A stretch of 64,000 nt of DNA from Telmatactis stephensoni (lineage: Eukaryota; Cnidaria; Anthozoa; Actiniaria; Isophelliidae), in contig JALIZF010001434.1 in NCBI GenBank assembly GCA_029948255.1, forward strand, positions 248,001 to 312,000. The letters are read 5' to 3'. A program made the translations under genes and the position numbers. Under the pieces are notes generated by a model, which made no database searches, was not told where the DNA came from, and saw only the letters and a program-made list of their open reading frames with translations. This document shows, piece by piece, positions 11,101 to 22,400 of the stretch (the first letter of the stretch is position 1; the number at the start of each line of letters is the position of its first letter).

Positions 11101-14100
11101 ATGATACTTGATTTTCATAGACATCACGGCGATGACACGGTCACGGTGTGGCGCGGTCCGTTTCACAGTCATACGAAATCTGCTCAAATATCAAGCGTCG
11201 GTAGTTCGTACAGAATAAAGATGCCCCCCCCCCCCCCGCCTCTGTTAATTAAAATTAAAACTACACAATGGAAAGAGGAATGGAAAAAAGTCGAAACAAG
11301 TGAAGCTAAGTGAGGTGACTGGGATTGGAACTCGTGGGAGTTCTCACTGAGAGGGCCGCGCAATATAGCTTCACTTGCTCCTCGAAAAACTAGGAAATAA
11401 GAGTGAAATGGGAAGAAAATCTGAAAATGATAAACTGTGATCAAGAGATTGACTGCTTGACGTATCTCACCTATTTTCTTGGTTCTCTTCGTCTACGTTT
11501 TCGTGTGTTGGTGCTTTATGGTTGTCAGCCGTTGTTTCGTCAAAAATAGTGAACCCTTGGCGTAGAAACGACATAGTTACATTCTTTTTATTTTCATGGT
11601 TAAAAGCGCGCTCAAAACTGCTAATTTTTAAAGCAAGGCTTCAGGCATTTATTGAGGGTCATTTATCGTTTAAGCGGGGGTACTTCTAATATTTAGCTTA
11701 TATATGTATGGCATGACAGCGTCCAGTTTTCAGGCTTGCAAAGTTATGAAAACCGGTTTTGGAGTAAAATTAATGCATTTTCCAGTGATTGCAAGAAAAT
11801 AATAGGGAGCTTAAGCAGGACGTCAACACGGACGTCACACGCGCGTTTTCGTTCATCCGTTCGCCGTCACAGATGAGGTTGCTGTTCTTGGTAGAAGATG
11901 AAAAAGCCTTAACTGACCTTCTGCTTAACGAAAACGGACACATCATCTATGATGGCGAACGGATGAAGAAAAACGCACACTGTAGTGGCGTCCGCGTTGA
12001 CAAAAACGTCTCTTGCTTAAGCTCCCTAATGTCCAAATTACACTTTTTTCCTGTCTAGGATTAATTAAAAACACTGTTTGGCATTGAATTTTGGGAGTAT
12101 TTCAGCACATATGCAACCACTTTTTCTCACCAGAGTATTGAAGCCCTCACCTTGAGTAGCCAATCCTGTTGGCACTCTTTCTGTCATGTTCTCATTCTTA
12201 AAAGCTGCCTCAAAATCATGTGCTGTGCAAGAAATCTGAGGTCTCATCCATGTCATATCATCATCATTATTACAGCCTAGTGGGTTATTAAACATTGCCA
12301 TGACAACATCTTGGGCAGCCTTGGTATTCATTGTCACAGTGGGCGACGCCATGTAATTATCAACCCCACTAGGGGTGTGGTTACCAAAATTATTCATCCC
12401 ATTCTTGTTGCTAGGGGCAACAGCTCCAAATGATTGTTGATGAATAGTACCAGGCAGGGGTTGATGCCCTTGTTGCATCTCTGGGATATTACCAGAAAGT
12501 CTGTTTGAAGGTACATTTGTGGTGAACATGGTATTTGGCCTTGCATCTCTCATATCATTCACCATTGACTCTTCTGAAAATGCTGGTCTGCTAGTTAGGG
12601 GCTGGGGGGCCCATTGCATCTCTGGGATATTGCTTGAAACCCTGTTTGAAGGTACAGCAGCAGGGAATGTAGTATTTGATCTTGTATCTCTGATATCATT
12701 CACCCCTGACTCCTCTGAAGGGGCAGGCCGTTCACCCAGTGGTTTCCTGGACAGTCCTTTAGGCACTGGATGGAATGCCGACAAACCTCCTGATGCAGTT
12801 AGTGATTGGACAGGTGTTGCACTGGGAGGTTCTGGATCTTGGTAAATTGCATTCACACTTGCTGGTTCTGCAACATGAAAATCATTATTACAAATGGTTA
12901 ATTTTATTATGCTAAGCAAGAAAATGTGTTGAATGTTTCTCTTTCTAAACTGGCAAGTTTTTCCCTACAGCCAGTAGTCATTGAGTGAGAACCCTGCACA
13001 ATGATTGGCAATCAATCTGGTCAAAAATGGACAACATAGATAGGCAAAAATAGTATTTTGTTTACCTTCGGATTGCATCACATTGAAGGACAGTCCTCTT
13101 CTTGCTGTTTGGCTGCTACTAGGCATTCAGAAATAATAATACATTTGTAACTGTAATTATAATAGCACTAAAAAACATGGCTGGGAATCTACAGGGATGT
13201 TCTTTAAATGATGAGAAAATGTAATGTATGGGCTCTGTATTGTCTTGATAGTCCAAAAAACTCCTGACTAGGACAAGTCACAGTAGTCATGTAAGCCCAT
13301 GTGTAACTGATAAAGTGTCATCCCAACTTGCACATGGGCAAAGTTTCAAGAAGGATGGGCAACGTGTCACTAGGATCATACCCCATCAGCTGGAAACTAT
13401 GTCAATATAATAAAGGGTTATTAACCGAGCTTGCTCGGTCTGTACTGGAAAATATCAGACCGAGGTCTTGACAGTACGGACCCAGCCGTAGGCGAGGTCC
13501 GTACAAAAAAGACCGAGGTCTGATATTTTCCCGTACAGACCGAGCAAGCTCGTTAATAAATTGTTTATTATATGGCTATTTTCCTCGCTGTATCGACAAA
13601 AATCAAGCGAACTTCCGATATCAGACCGATTGCCATGGAAACGGTCCGAGATGGGAAAATATCAGACCGGAAATCAGCCAATCAGAGCGCGCGTACTATC
13701 ATAGCCATATAATAAACAATGATAAACAGTGCACAAATTATGACACAGTGTCATTCTAAGATAACAACATACGTCCACACTCATTTCTCAAGCTACAAGT
13801 TACTGTGAATGCTAAATTACCATGATTTTGGGTCAGCATTGCTGTACACTTCAAAGGGAGTAGTACTTGGTTTAGGAGCAGTATTGCGGCAGTCAGAAAT
13901 GTCCATCTGTTCCAGAATTTGATTGACATTTAAGGCAGATTTGTTTACTTCCATGGGAGAGTCAGGGCACTGAAAACACAGGATGGTGTAGTTTAAAATG
14001 ATTTACATTAAATTGATGTTCCTGTCAAATTGTTGAAGCTCAAAATAGTAACTTACATTACATAACAGGAAAAAAAGTTAATTCACAACTTGGAGGTTTC

Positions 14101-17100
14101 CCTGGGTCTAATCTGGGAATCTGTTCTATTTTACTTAGGAAATCTGTAATACCCAAACTTGTAAAAATAGAACAGATTCCCAGGGATTCCAGAGTTAGAC
14201 CCAGGGAAGCCTCATTATTAATGACCCAAGGTGGGAATTGACTTCTTCTTGTTTTTTGTTTTGTTTTTTGTTGTAGTTGGTTTTTTTGTGTGTGTATGTG
14301 TGCTGTGCATGCAACAGCAAATTAGGCAAATACAATGCTCATATCAAGCAAATCCAGAATTTGAGAAAAATCAAATACAGCTGATAGAGACACACATCAC
14401 TTACTGAAGAAGCTACATCTGGTACATGTATTTGAGCAAGCTTTCTTTGCTTTTCTTTCCTGGCAAAATATCTCTTCAAAAGCACCTCTTCATAGGGACG
14501 CTCACCAGAGTCCAGTGGGTAAACCTCATTCTTGGGGTACATGACTTTAAACTGTGTTTTGTTTGTCTGTTGTTGTGGGTAAAGACTTGACCATGGCTGT
14601 CCATTCAAACGGGCTAACATTCTAGCAGCTCTTAGCTGTTCAAAGGAGAACTCTTTGGCACCAGCATAAATCTTGTCCTTACAGTACATGACCTTGAATT
14701 TCTCATCATCTTTAGTGGTCTAGAAGTTCATTTATTGTTAAAGGAAAATTTTAATGCAATCTAAGCAATGTTACTAAACATGATTGTATTTCAGATTTTA
14801 TGATTCACTGAAGTAAGCAACAGGTTATGCATCTGCATAATTGCTGAATATCACTATCCTTCAGATAAATTGTTGTCCAGTGAATAATTATTTTAATGAT
14901 GCTAACACATATTAGTATTCACCAATATAAGGGCTATTACAAATCCTGCATTCTGATTGGCTCCCTAACCTCGGGCTATTGGTGATAGCCCGAGTTGAGA
15001 GGAAGCGCGAGTAATAATATCAATAAAACATTTTTCTCTCTTTGTTTTGTTTAGTCTCATTCACCTTTGGCCCAATATGTTGGTGAATACTAAAACAATT
15101 AGACCTCTCGGCCTCATGGACTACGAGTTTGAATAGCCCATTCGGCCTCGAGGTCTAATTGTTAATTATCCAATAAATTCATTTAGTGGACAAAGATTTA
15201 CCTATTAAAAGAGTATATAGCACAATCTGCCCTAATGAGACAGTATATTAAATGACTGTGAAAGTCAACCAGCATAACTTAATTCTCAGAGACATTTCTA
15301 GAGTTTGTCATCAACAAGGTGAAGTGAATTGTCTTTAAAATATGTAAATTATACTGAATATTTACCTTAACTGATTACTGTCAGAATGTAACTTAGAGTA
15401 CACATACCTTTGTTATACTCTTTAAAAGCTCATTGGTTGTATCTTTGCCTGGTTTCCTAGAGCTCAATACCTGGTCTACCATGGCATGACGAGGTTGAGG
15501 GGTAAATGGTGGATTATTGGTCCCCTCTTCATCTTCATGTACATTAAATGAAGGCTTTATACCAACGTTATCCACTGAGACATTTCTTTGATACCTCTGT
15601 GACATCTATGGGATAAAATAAGAGGACATTTGCAATATAGCCCTTTTTCTTGTGCTTGAGTGCACATTGAATTTCATTATCATCAACTGACTGCCCACAA
15701 CAATTCTTTAGATAACTAAATGGCCAAATCAAGCCAGAAAACTTTGTACAATTGTACGATCTAATTCACTGTCTGATAATGTCCAAACAATTTTGTGACT
15801 GTAACATGAAGAACTCCACATGACGGCTAGGTGCCATTCAGTGAATCTGGATTAAGTATGATCCTGTTAACGAATTGATAGGCCACAAATTTAAAACAAC
15901 AAATGTAAAGTTAGTAGAGTTGGGGTTGTGTGATTCTTAATTATAATACCTTAGCTTCAGTCCATTTCCCTGGTTTCTGTGTATTTTCTTTGGTCACTAC
16001 AGGTCTAGTGGGTGGCATTTGCCACTCTCCTGTTGATGGTTGGATACTTCTCATCTCATGCTCTGCATTTTCATCAAAGACTATAAATCCAGTACTCTTG
16101 GAGTTATTAGAATGGAGTGGTTGACCAATACCACCCAACTTGGATCCTACAAAGGGAAACAATGAAGCAGACTCAGAGCAATGATAATTAGTCTCCATCT
16201 GACAGAAGAAGACAGTGAGAGTACTTATATGTCACTGCATGAGTCAGTTGTACGAAACCTGGATAAGTTATCCACTGGATAAGAGTTATAAATTTTATCT
16301 GCTGGATAAGGATTTATCTGGCAGACTGTGCTTACTCAGGCTTCATACAACCAGCTCCAGATGTGTAATGTGCTTTAGCCCTTCATCATAAGACCAAGGC
16401 TTGCAACATTATTACACCTTTAGTTATAGTTACAGTTAGTAGAATTTCATTCATTAATACAGTAGCACTCAAGCAGCAAAGGATCGCATGATCCACTCAA
16501 CAGCAGCAGCAAGCACATTGGGCCGGCCCTTAAGACACCCCACACCTCCCCGATTAGAAGGGCACCTGTGCCCGGCTATAAGATTAGAGACGTTAATAAA
16601 GTTATTATTATTATTATTATTATAGCAGCAGCAACTGCTGACTAGCAACCTCGACTTTAACTAAATGCCTAAATTACATTTTGACACAGCATAAGTGTTT
16701 ACAGGTTTGCTACAGCAGTATCTTACCTATTGTTGCATTCCCTGTCCTTTTAACACCCACAGTGCCCCTCTTCCCATGGCCCTTAAGTCCACCTAGAGCT
16801 GTCCTTTGTTTCTCATTCTCAAGAGCAGTATCAGTGAGACTTTGACTTAGGTTTTCAGCTAGTCTCATTTCAAATGCTCTAAAAGAGATGTATGGATTTG
16901 TCAAAAGAATTGATACTGTTCCAATACAGTGTAGATAAATCATGTCTTAATCAATCACCCCTTGCATCTTAATTCCAATAAAATTCTTTTTGATCTCTCA
17001 CCTATGTTGGCGCTGCAGTCTTTCTAAAGGTTGTGCATTCTTAGCTTTGCCAAGGTTGTACAGTTCATCAGCTTTCTTGACATTCCCTAGTCCTTCAAAA

Positions 17101-19171
17101 ACATTAGCCCAGTATTCATAAAAAGGTGCCAGCTTATCACAGATCTCTTGGCTGTGCATATATTCATAAACTATCACTGGGTCTTGAGATAAATCAGCCT
17201 GAAATGTGAAATCACAAAGAATGAATTAGCATTTACACTTAAATTGCAGTCAGGTTTCATGTTACAGTTTGATTACAAGTTATAAAATTATAACTCTTAT
17301 ATAATGTGTGCTCTGATTGGCTGAAAACCCGTGTTTGATGAGAGTATCAAACACGCTCACGTCAATTTGTTTTTTCGCTGGTGTTTTCTTTTTCCTATTG
17401 TTGTCTATTTGCATGTTAGTTATTTTATAATAACTCGTGCTTCCACTACGCTCTCTCGTGTTCTCCCAACATCACACGTGTTTTGATCAGGCTATCAAAC
17501 ACGGGAAACCATTTTTTATTCCTTAAGTATATCTCAATGTTGTTTCTAACTAAAATCATAATTTGCAAACATTTCGGCTAAACTTCAAGTATTCATCAGT
17601 ATTGTATACACTGTAGTTGCTACATGTATGTGCAAGGAAAATTATAACAAAGATGTTCAAATGCACAATTGCATGCAGGAGGGCAGTATAAATATCAGGG
17701 ATATTAATCCTGTCATTTCTTGCACTTGCATCATATAGAATGCCATGCTTTGAGAAAGACCCTTTGCTGATGGTTGTATTCACTGTCCACTATTATTGTA
17801 TTGTCAAAATCAAAATATAGTGACAGTCCATCTCATTAACATAGTGGGCAATTATTGACATTAGTTGATCCTCTTGTGTTTTAATTTCAGTCAGAGACAA
17901 CAAGATATAATCAAATTGTAACTTATTACTACTAGGATAATTGTATTAACAGCAATATCCTGTTTACATATTAATGAAATTCAACTGTCATGCAGCCTGC
18001 GTAGTGGCCCAGGGTAGGGCAGGGGAAGGGGAGAGGGAAGGAAGACTGGGAGGAGAGGGAAGGAAAGGTATCTCCCTTCCTTCTCCCCTTCCCTCCCCTG
18101 GGCCACCAGGCAGGCTAACTGTCATGGCACAGAGCAATCCATGTTCTAATGAGATTGTATATGGTTAAAATTGAGGCATGCTGACAACCAGTGTTCCTCT
18201 TGTTATGCAGGGGCCCCTCAGGCTTTGCAGGATCACATGGACCCAGACATTTGCAGATCCCCACGGATCTACTTGCAGAGTGTGTTGCTTGCTATCTTAG
18301 CTGTATTCCCCCCCCCTGCTCAGAGGTAAGTTCAGGTAGGCTCTTCCACTGATGTCATCAGTGTGACTGGTGCCGGGAGGTGAACCATGGTTGGGTTTCC
18401 ATGGTTACATCCTTGCCATGCGTGGTCAGCACAAATGGCATGGTTTTCAGGCACTCTCTTTGAGCTCATCTGTGCCAGTCTAAACGACCCAATTTTTATT
18501 GTCCTTTGAGAGCATGCATGGTTCAATTATTCTACCTACAGCTGTAGCTAGAGATCTTTGAAAAGATTTCCAGCTCTAGATTTTTCTAATTCTTATTGAT
18601 AGAAAGACATCAAACGAAGCATGTTCTCAATGATTATCAAAACCCATCATTTATACAAAGCTGAAGTGATCTCACTCACATATCTAAGCCAAATTTTCAA
18701 ATATCTCTCGTCATTTTTGTATTTCTCTTCATCCTTGAAAACAGTGATGCATCTCTCTAATAATACATGTTGGTCCTTGCCACCAGTAGGAAAGTTCTCA
18801 CAAAGCCATAAGAAGTACCTTCAAAGATAAGCACAGAGAAGTTAAGGTCAAAACGTGAAACCTGAGAAAACAAAAGCGAAAGCTTGTTGTCTATCTAACC
18901 TGTACCAAACTTCTAGCGGATCGTTCCCTTCGTACGTACGAATAGCAGTTTCAAAAGTTCTAAATGTAATAGAAATAATTAGCTACAACTGGCACTTGAT
19001 ATCGATCATATAAAAGCTTTCTTACTGAATTTCTCGATGCACTTTTGATTGGTACTCGTTCGAGCTGTCGCCCAAAGCAGCACTAAGATTCGCGACTTTT
19101 CGTCCTTGTTTCAGCGGCTGGATGTTCTCTTTACTCAGTTCCCATTCACTGCCAGCATTCAAATCACTCAT
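5163..19171 (-). CDS. BUB1B: MADBUB/BUBR1-type mitotic checkpoint kinase, 20 exons
   Basis: Exons, high to low: 19026-19171, 18900-18959, 18680-18818, 17002-17198, 16727-16878, 15950-16146, 15408-15605, 14405-14719, 13821-13969, 13066-13118, 12131-12867, 11471-11583 (acceptor uncertain, perhaps 11610), 9972-10774, 9074-9201, 8344-8430, 8123-8212, 7352-7503, 6845-6998, 6309-6418, 5163-5340. Phases agree throughout, giving about 1385 residues.

Visible in order: KEN box 1 in [11 protein letters not shown] (14-16); TPR-type Mad3/BUB1 region (about 50-185) with [14 protein letters not shown]-like FIVFDEN (252-258); KEN box 2 (284-286); GLEBS motif [20 protein letters not shown] (about 370-395); further ABBA-like FEVYSN and FTIFDE; KARD-like LSPILE (951-956), a B56 LxxIxE motif; kinase domain from about 1090 with [17 protein letters not shown] (from 1226) and DFG (1251).

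Known role: inhibits APC/C-Cdc20 with Mad2 and Bub3 and recruits PP2A at kinetochores. The kinase resembles BUB1 rather than vertebrate BUBR1, so the symbol marks the closest architecture only. Start chosen at the Met giving the canonical distance to the KEN box. Confidence 0.9.
5572..6103 (+). mobile_element. tRNA-derived SINE with (AACTA)n pentanucleotide tail
   Basis: The head (about 5579-5652) reads like a tRNA: A-box-like TGGCCGAGTGG and B-box-like GGTCCGATTCC at normal spacing. About 240 bp of unrelated body follow, then a long AACTA pentanucleotide tail from about 5896 to 6070 that degenerates to AACCT. This is the head-body-tail design of a tRNA-derived SINE. It lies in the last-but-one intron of the MADBUB gene, opposite in direction. 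Confidence 0.8.
7075..7320. repeat. purine-rich (GAAAA)n-like tract
   Basis: Low-complexity A/G tract inside a MADBUB intron. A lysine/glutamate-only open frame crosses it, which is a composition artefact and not a gene. Confidence 0.85.
7821..8110. mobile_element. MITE with TACCGTATTTACTCGAATAAGCGCC termini
   Basis: Terminal inverted repeat TACCGTATTTACTCGAATAA at both ends. Inside are repeated, inverted blocks of GGGGGAGGCGCTTATT. About 290 bp, non-coding, in a MADBUB kinase-domain intron next to the exon at 8123. Confidence 0.82.
8520..9070 (+). mobile_element. LINE 3' fragment with duplicated 3' UTR and GATGTA tail
   Basis: The frame at 8545-8796 (83 aa) carries the typical C-terminal end of a LINE reverse transcriptase, including [15 protein letters not shown], and stops just after. 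The following 3' UTR of about 125 bp (8765-8890) is repeated nearly exactly at about 8895-9020. The element ends in TGTAGATGTAGATGTAGA. It is 5'-truncated, as most LINE insertions are, and lies in an intron of MADBUB on the opposite strand. Confidence 0.75.
9559..9835. mobile_element. MITE, GTGCGGTAATACGGG family, copy 1
   Basis: Ends are GTGCGGTAATACGGG and its near inverse complement CCCGTAATGCCGCAC. Both arms carry ACAAAATCGTGCAG-like and CGCAAGTTG-like blocks, so the element folds back on itself. It lies in an intron of MADBUB. A related foldback is at about 45844-46050. Confidence 0.72.
10890..11195. mobile_element. degenerate copies of the AGAGCAGATTT MITE family
   Basis: Contains CGGATTTCGTATGAGTGTGAAA and the inverse TTTCACAGTCATACGAAATC, plus the internal GCGCCGTGAC/CGGTCACGG blocks shared with the copies at 29746, 30997 and 32305. 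A GAT microsatellite (11083-11105) interrupts it. A poly-C run lies just beyond at 11224-11238. Confidence 0.65.
11803..12028. mobile_element. MITE with TAGGGAGCTTAAGC inverted repeats
   Basis: Both ends match: TAGGGAGCTTAAGCA on the left and its inverse complement on the right, extended with interruptions over about 75 bp (GACGT, CAACRCGGACG and CATCCGTTCGCC blocks). TA at each end may be the target duplication. An 89-residue frame across it is incidental. It lies in a MADBUB intron. Confidence 0.75.
13418..13719. mobile_element. long foldback repeat with CAGCCGTAGGCGAGG loop, plus adjacent MITE
   Basis: At 13418-13559 a nested hairpin has arms starting TTATTAACCGAGCTTGCTCGG and an inner stem GTACGGACC/GGTCCGTAC closing on CAGCCGTAGGCGA. 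At 13561-13719 a second inverted pair, TTGTTTATTATATGGCTAT and its complement, encloses further GATATCAGACCG blocks. Non-coding, in a MADBUB intron. The loop recurs at 36383 with an unrelated stem. Confidence 0.72.
14935..15175. repeat. foldback repeat with gggctatt..aatagccc-like arms
   Basis: Contains the inverted pair CTCGGGCTATTGGTGATAGCCCGAG and, around it, tcggcct/aggccga-like pieces (15107-15150). It resembles the other intronic foldbacks in style but has no clear ends. Confidence 0.45.
16500..16625 (+). mobile_element. retroelement 3' tail with (ATT)n microsatellite
   Basis: A GC-rich stretch leads into GTTAATAAAGTTATTATTATT and an ATT microsatellite. This form is typical of a short truncated non-LTR element end; a similar tail is at 54503-54540. 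Confidence 0.45.
17287..17520. repeat. intronic foldback repeat with ATCAAACACG blocks
   Basis: Inverted or repeated copies of GTGTTTGATGAG, GTATCAAACACG and TATCAAACACGGG flank a central TTATTTTATAATAACTCG. Ends are not sharp. It lies in the fourth MADBUB intron. Confidence 0.45.
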
Positions 19172-19408
19172 TTTATAGAATATCTACCCTTCTTTGCAGG
19201 GATTTGAACAGAAAAAGAGTTAAAAGCTGCAATCAAAACAGCACCATTCAGACGAAAATAGAACGTTATGCGGATTGGAGTTCAAAATTTACCGCGCGCG
19301 CGTCATTACGCCCGACTCTGCCCGATTTTTATTCGGTAATTTCCGTACAGTTTCGTGAAACCCGAAAGTTACTCACCGCTGAATAATTACCGTGGGCTCA
19401 CTTGTTGA
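19172..19408. promoter_or_regulatory. putative bidirectional promoter between MADBUB and hnRNP L-like gene
   Basis: The two start codons point away from each other with only 237 bp between them (258 bp if the hnRNP L start at 19430 is used). The stretch contains a GC-rich core with CGCGCGCG near 19292 and an inverted CCAAT (ATTGG, about 19275), and no clear TATA box. This is the usual form of a shared promoter for two broadly expressed genes. Function is inferred from layout only. Confidence 0.6.
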
Positions 19409-22400
19409 ATGATTCATCAAGAATTCAAGATGGCAGAGAAGCACGCTTTTGAAGACCCCGAAGGTTATGCATCAAATGAATACCACGAAAACCCCTTTAA
19501 ACGAGCTCGAGTCGACCCGACCTTAAACCCACACTTTGGCCAAGATCGCCATTATGCAGAGCCCTCAAGAGTCGTCCATATTCGTGGCGTTGCCGATGAA
19601 GCAACAGAGCAAGACATCTTGCAAAGCTTCGGCCAGTGTGGAAAAATTGCGTAAGCTTTTTCCTAGTTATTGCGATCTTTTCTTTGAAATTATTGTTAAA
19701 TCTTGTTGTTTTTATTTGGTTGATTTAGATGCATTACAATGATGCCTAAAATTCGGCAGGCGTTAGTTGAGTTCGAGGTAAGCCATGCTCAACAGCTGTT
19801 CCTAGGATACGATTGTCTCTCCAAAAACTTCTTTATCCGAAAAAGCGACAATAATATCAAGATAGCTCTACATTTTGAATGAAATATCTGCTTATCTTAT
19901 AATTCTGAAGTGCTGTTTTCATAAAATACTATTTATAATCAACCATTGCAAGCTAACAGGATTTTCGAGCTCAAAGAATGATGGGAAATTGAGGGTTCGT
20001 TAAAACTTCCATGTGATCTCGGATTTGCGGCCTACGAAAAATCAACCAATCAGCGCGCAGTATGAAATTTGATCAGGCGGTCCAACATGGCTGCCGAAGG
20101 CTACCACGAAGAGAGAAGCAAATTATTGTTTTTACCTCAGTTTGTGGCATTAATTGACCTTAGAGAATTACGGTCTTTTCGCTACCATGGTACTTTCGCT
20201 ACCACTCGTTCCAGTACTTTCGCTACCATCCTACAGTCGTTTCGCTACCATGTGATAGTATGTTCGCTACCCTCAATATTTGAAGCTTAAAAGGTTAGTT
20301 TACGAGAGGTTTATTTTTTTATGGCTTCTAGGTGTTAATTATAACTTTTTAGAATTATTTTTTGATGTAAGGAAGCATAATTTTGAGTGCCGTGTCATGT
20401 CGGTGAACAAGTGAACGTTCGCTGTCTTCGCTACCAAATTGTTTTGAATGTCCCAAAAGATTGGTTTATCTTCGTAAATTACAAACAAGAAAACTTTTAT
20501 AGCTTTACAAGCGTGAATTAACCGTTGTAATTTTGATGTTGTTTGTTTATGTCTTCGAATGAAGTTTAAATGAAGTTTAGCCAAATGGATGCCAAGAAAA
20601 TTCGATGCCAAACTAAACCGTTGGTGAACAGTGATGATTGTGTGAGAAGTGGTGGTTGACATACACAGTGGATACCATTCTGGAATCGAACCAGAACACA
20701 GAGATAAATCCAAAGATAAATCTAAGTGCGAACCTTCTGGAATTTGTGTGGTGTATGCCAGTGTTTTGTAAGTACGAGTGCCTGGTCGGCTATTGTGTAT
20801 GTAGACTTCAGGGCGAGAGTCAGTTAAAACATCATCCTCAATCAACCCTGCATGTCTTTCTGCACGCAGGGAATAAATAAACAGCAGTGAGCTTGCCTAG
20901 GATGCTGACAGCTGTGAGCAGACCTGTCAGCATTGTTCTCCCTAGGACGGCTGGTGTCTATTTACTCCCCCCGTACAACTGGCCCATTCAGCCTTGAACA
21001 AGCTCGTAGGAGCTCGTGGGCAGTCTTTCGTCGTTCCTCAAAAGCTTCCCATTCTTTGAAGATCCTGGTCTGTAGAGTCCGGTATTTCTTCCTCTGGATC
21101 CTCTTCAGCTTGTGCTCTGACACCAGTCGGACTTGAAGGTCAACGAGGTTGGATTCCTGATGGAGCAGCCGGATCAACAGGTAGAATGGGAGCTGGCTCT
21201 TTCCTGCTCTTCTGTTCAAGGCATTATGCCAGCCCTCCACATCATTATTTGTTCGGACTGGCATCCCATAAATGGACCAGGCTTTTGGTGGCCACTGTTT
21301 GCTCTTGATCCAAGTCTTGGAGATATACTTTGTGAAGCTCTCAAGGGCTGATTTTGGCGGTGCTGACGTTTGAAGCTCTTCAAACTGGGCTATGATCTCT
21401 TTGGCTGGTAAAAATGGAAGGGCCATGCATTTACGAATGAACTTGAAGGTACCATCGTCTTTTTGGTATGCTACTTGAAGTCCAAGCTCTTGAACCTATG
21501 AAGATAAACAAACAAATAACTGTAAGTTGACATTCTCTAATTATAAATGCATAAAAGGAGACCCTAATTTCATTTGAATAAGAAGGGAATAGTATCAAAA
21601 GGACCCATTTTATAATGAAATGTAATGGATGATGACTTTTTATTCACCTTCCTCCACAGGGCCTGTGTCCAGTGGAAGGCACAACCTTTCAGCTTTACTT
21701 CAGGGTAAATCTTTCCCATTGCCTTCCATTCAGCCTTTTCAAAGTCAGCTACCGCCCTCTTCACCTTAGCCATAGGTACAAGACTTTTTACTTTCTTGAA
21801 AACCTGAAAAATAAAAAAAAACATTTGAGTATTCTATTACTTTAAAGTCTTTTTATTAGCATCTAATTATTTTCATTTGCTTACAGTCAAAGTAAGAAAA
21901 CTAACAATACCTAAAATATGCTTGGAATGTTTAAAGTGATGTAAACAATATTGGAGTCACAAAAACACTTTTATCATATTTTAGGTGCTTGTGGTTTTCT
22001 TAGTGTTACTGTAATAAGTAGTGCCAGGGATATTGAATTAATCAAGTGGTTCTTTGGTTTTGTTTTAGGCAAAAGTAAAGTCAAGATTCATTGTGTTACC
22101 TCAATGTAATCCTTGCTTGTTCGTCTCGACATGAGCACAAAGAGAAGGGGGACTTGCTTCTCATGCTCTCCACTTGAGATGAAGGCATTTAAGGTGAAGA
22201 GCTGGACGAAGGGTGGCCGGCATAACTTGAACGTTCCATCCATGTACCAGGTTTTGGCACGTGCCAGGATCTGCAACTGGTTGTTGCTGGCAAAGATGAC
22301 GTGGCGATGGTCACCCACACTGACTTCCCCCAGGAAAAAATCATTTGGTAAATGACCTTCATCCAGGGAGAAGTCCATGTCTGTGGGGTCTGGTGGCCTC

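Noticed and set aside
11789..12058. 89-residue plus frame in a MADBUB intron
   Set aside because: It coincides with an inverted-repeat MITE, with frame and element sharing the same ends.
20339..20845. 168-residue minus frame inside the MULE, downstream of the transposase
   Set aside because: No recognisable domain or splice link; probably chance in non-coding MULE sequence, though a second MULE protein cannot be excluded.
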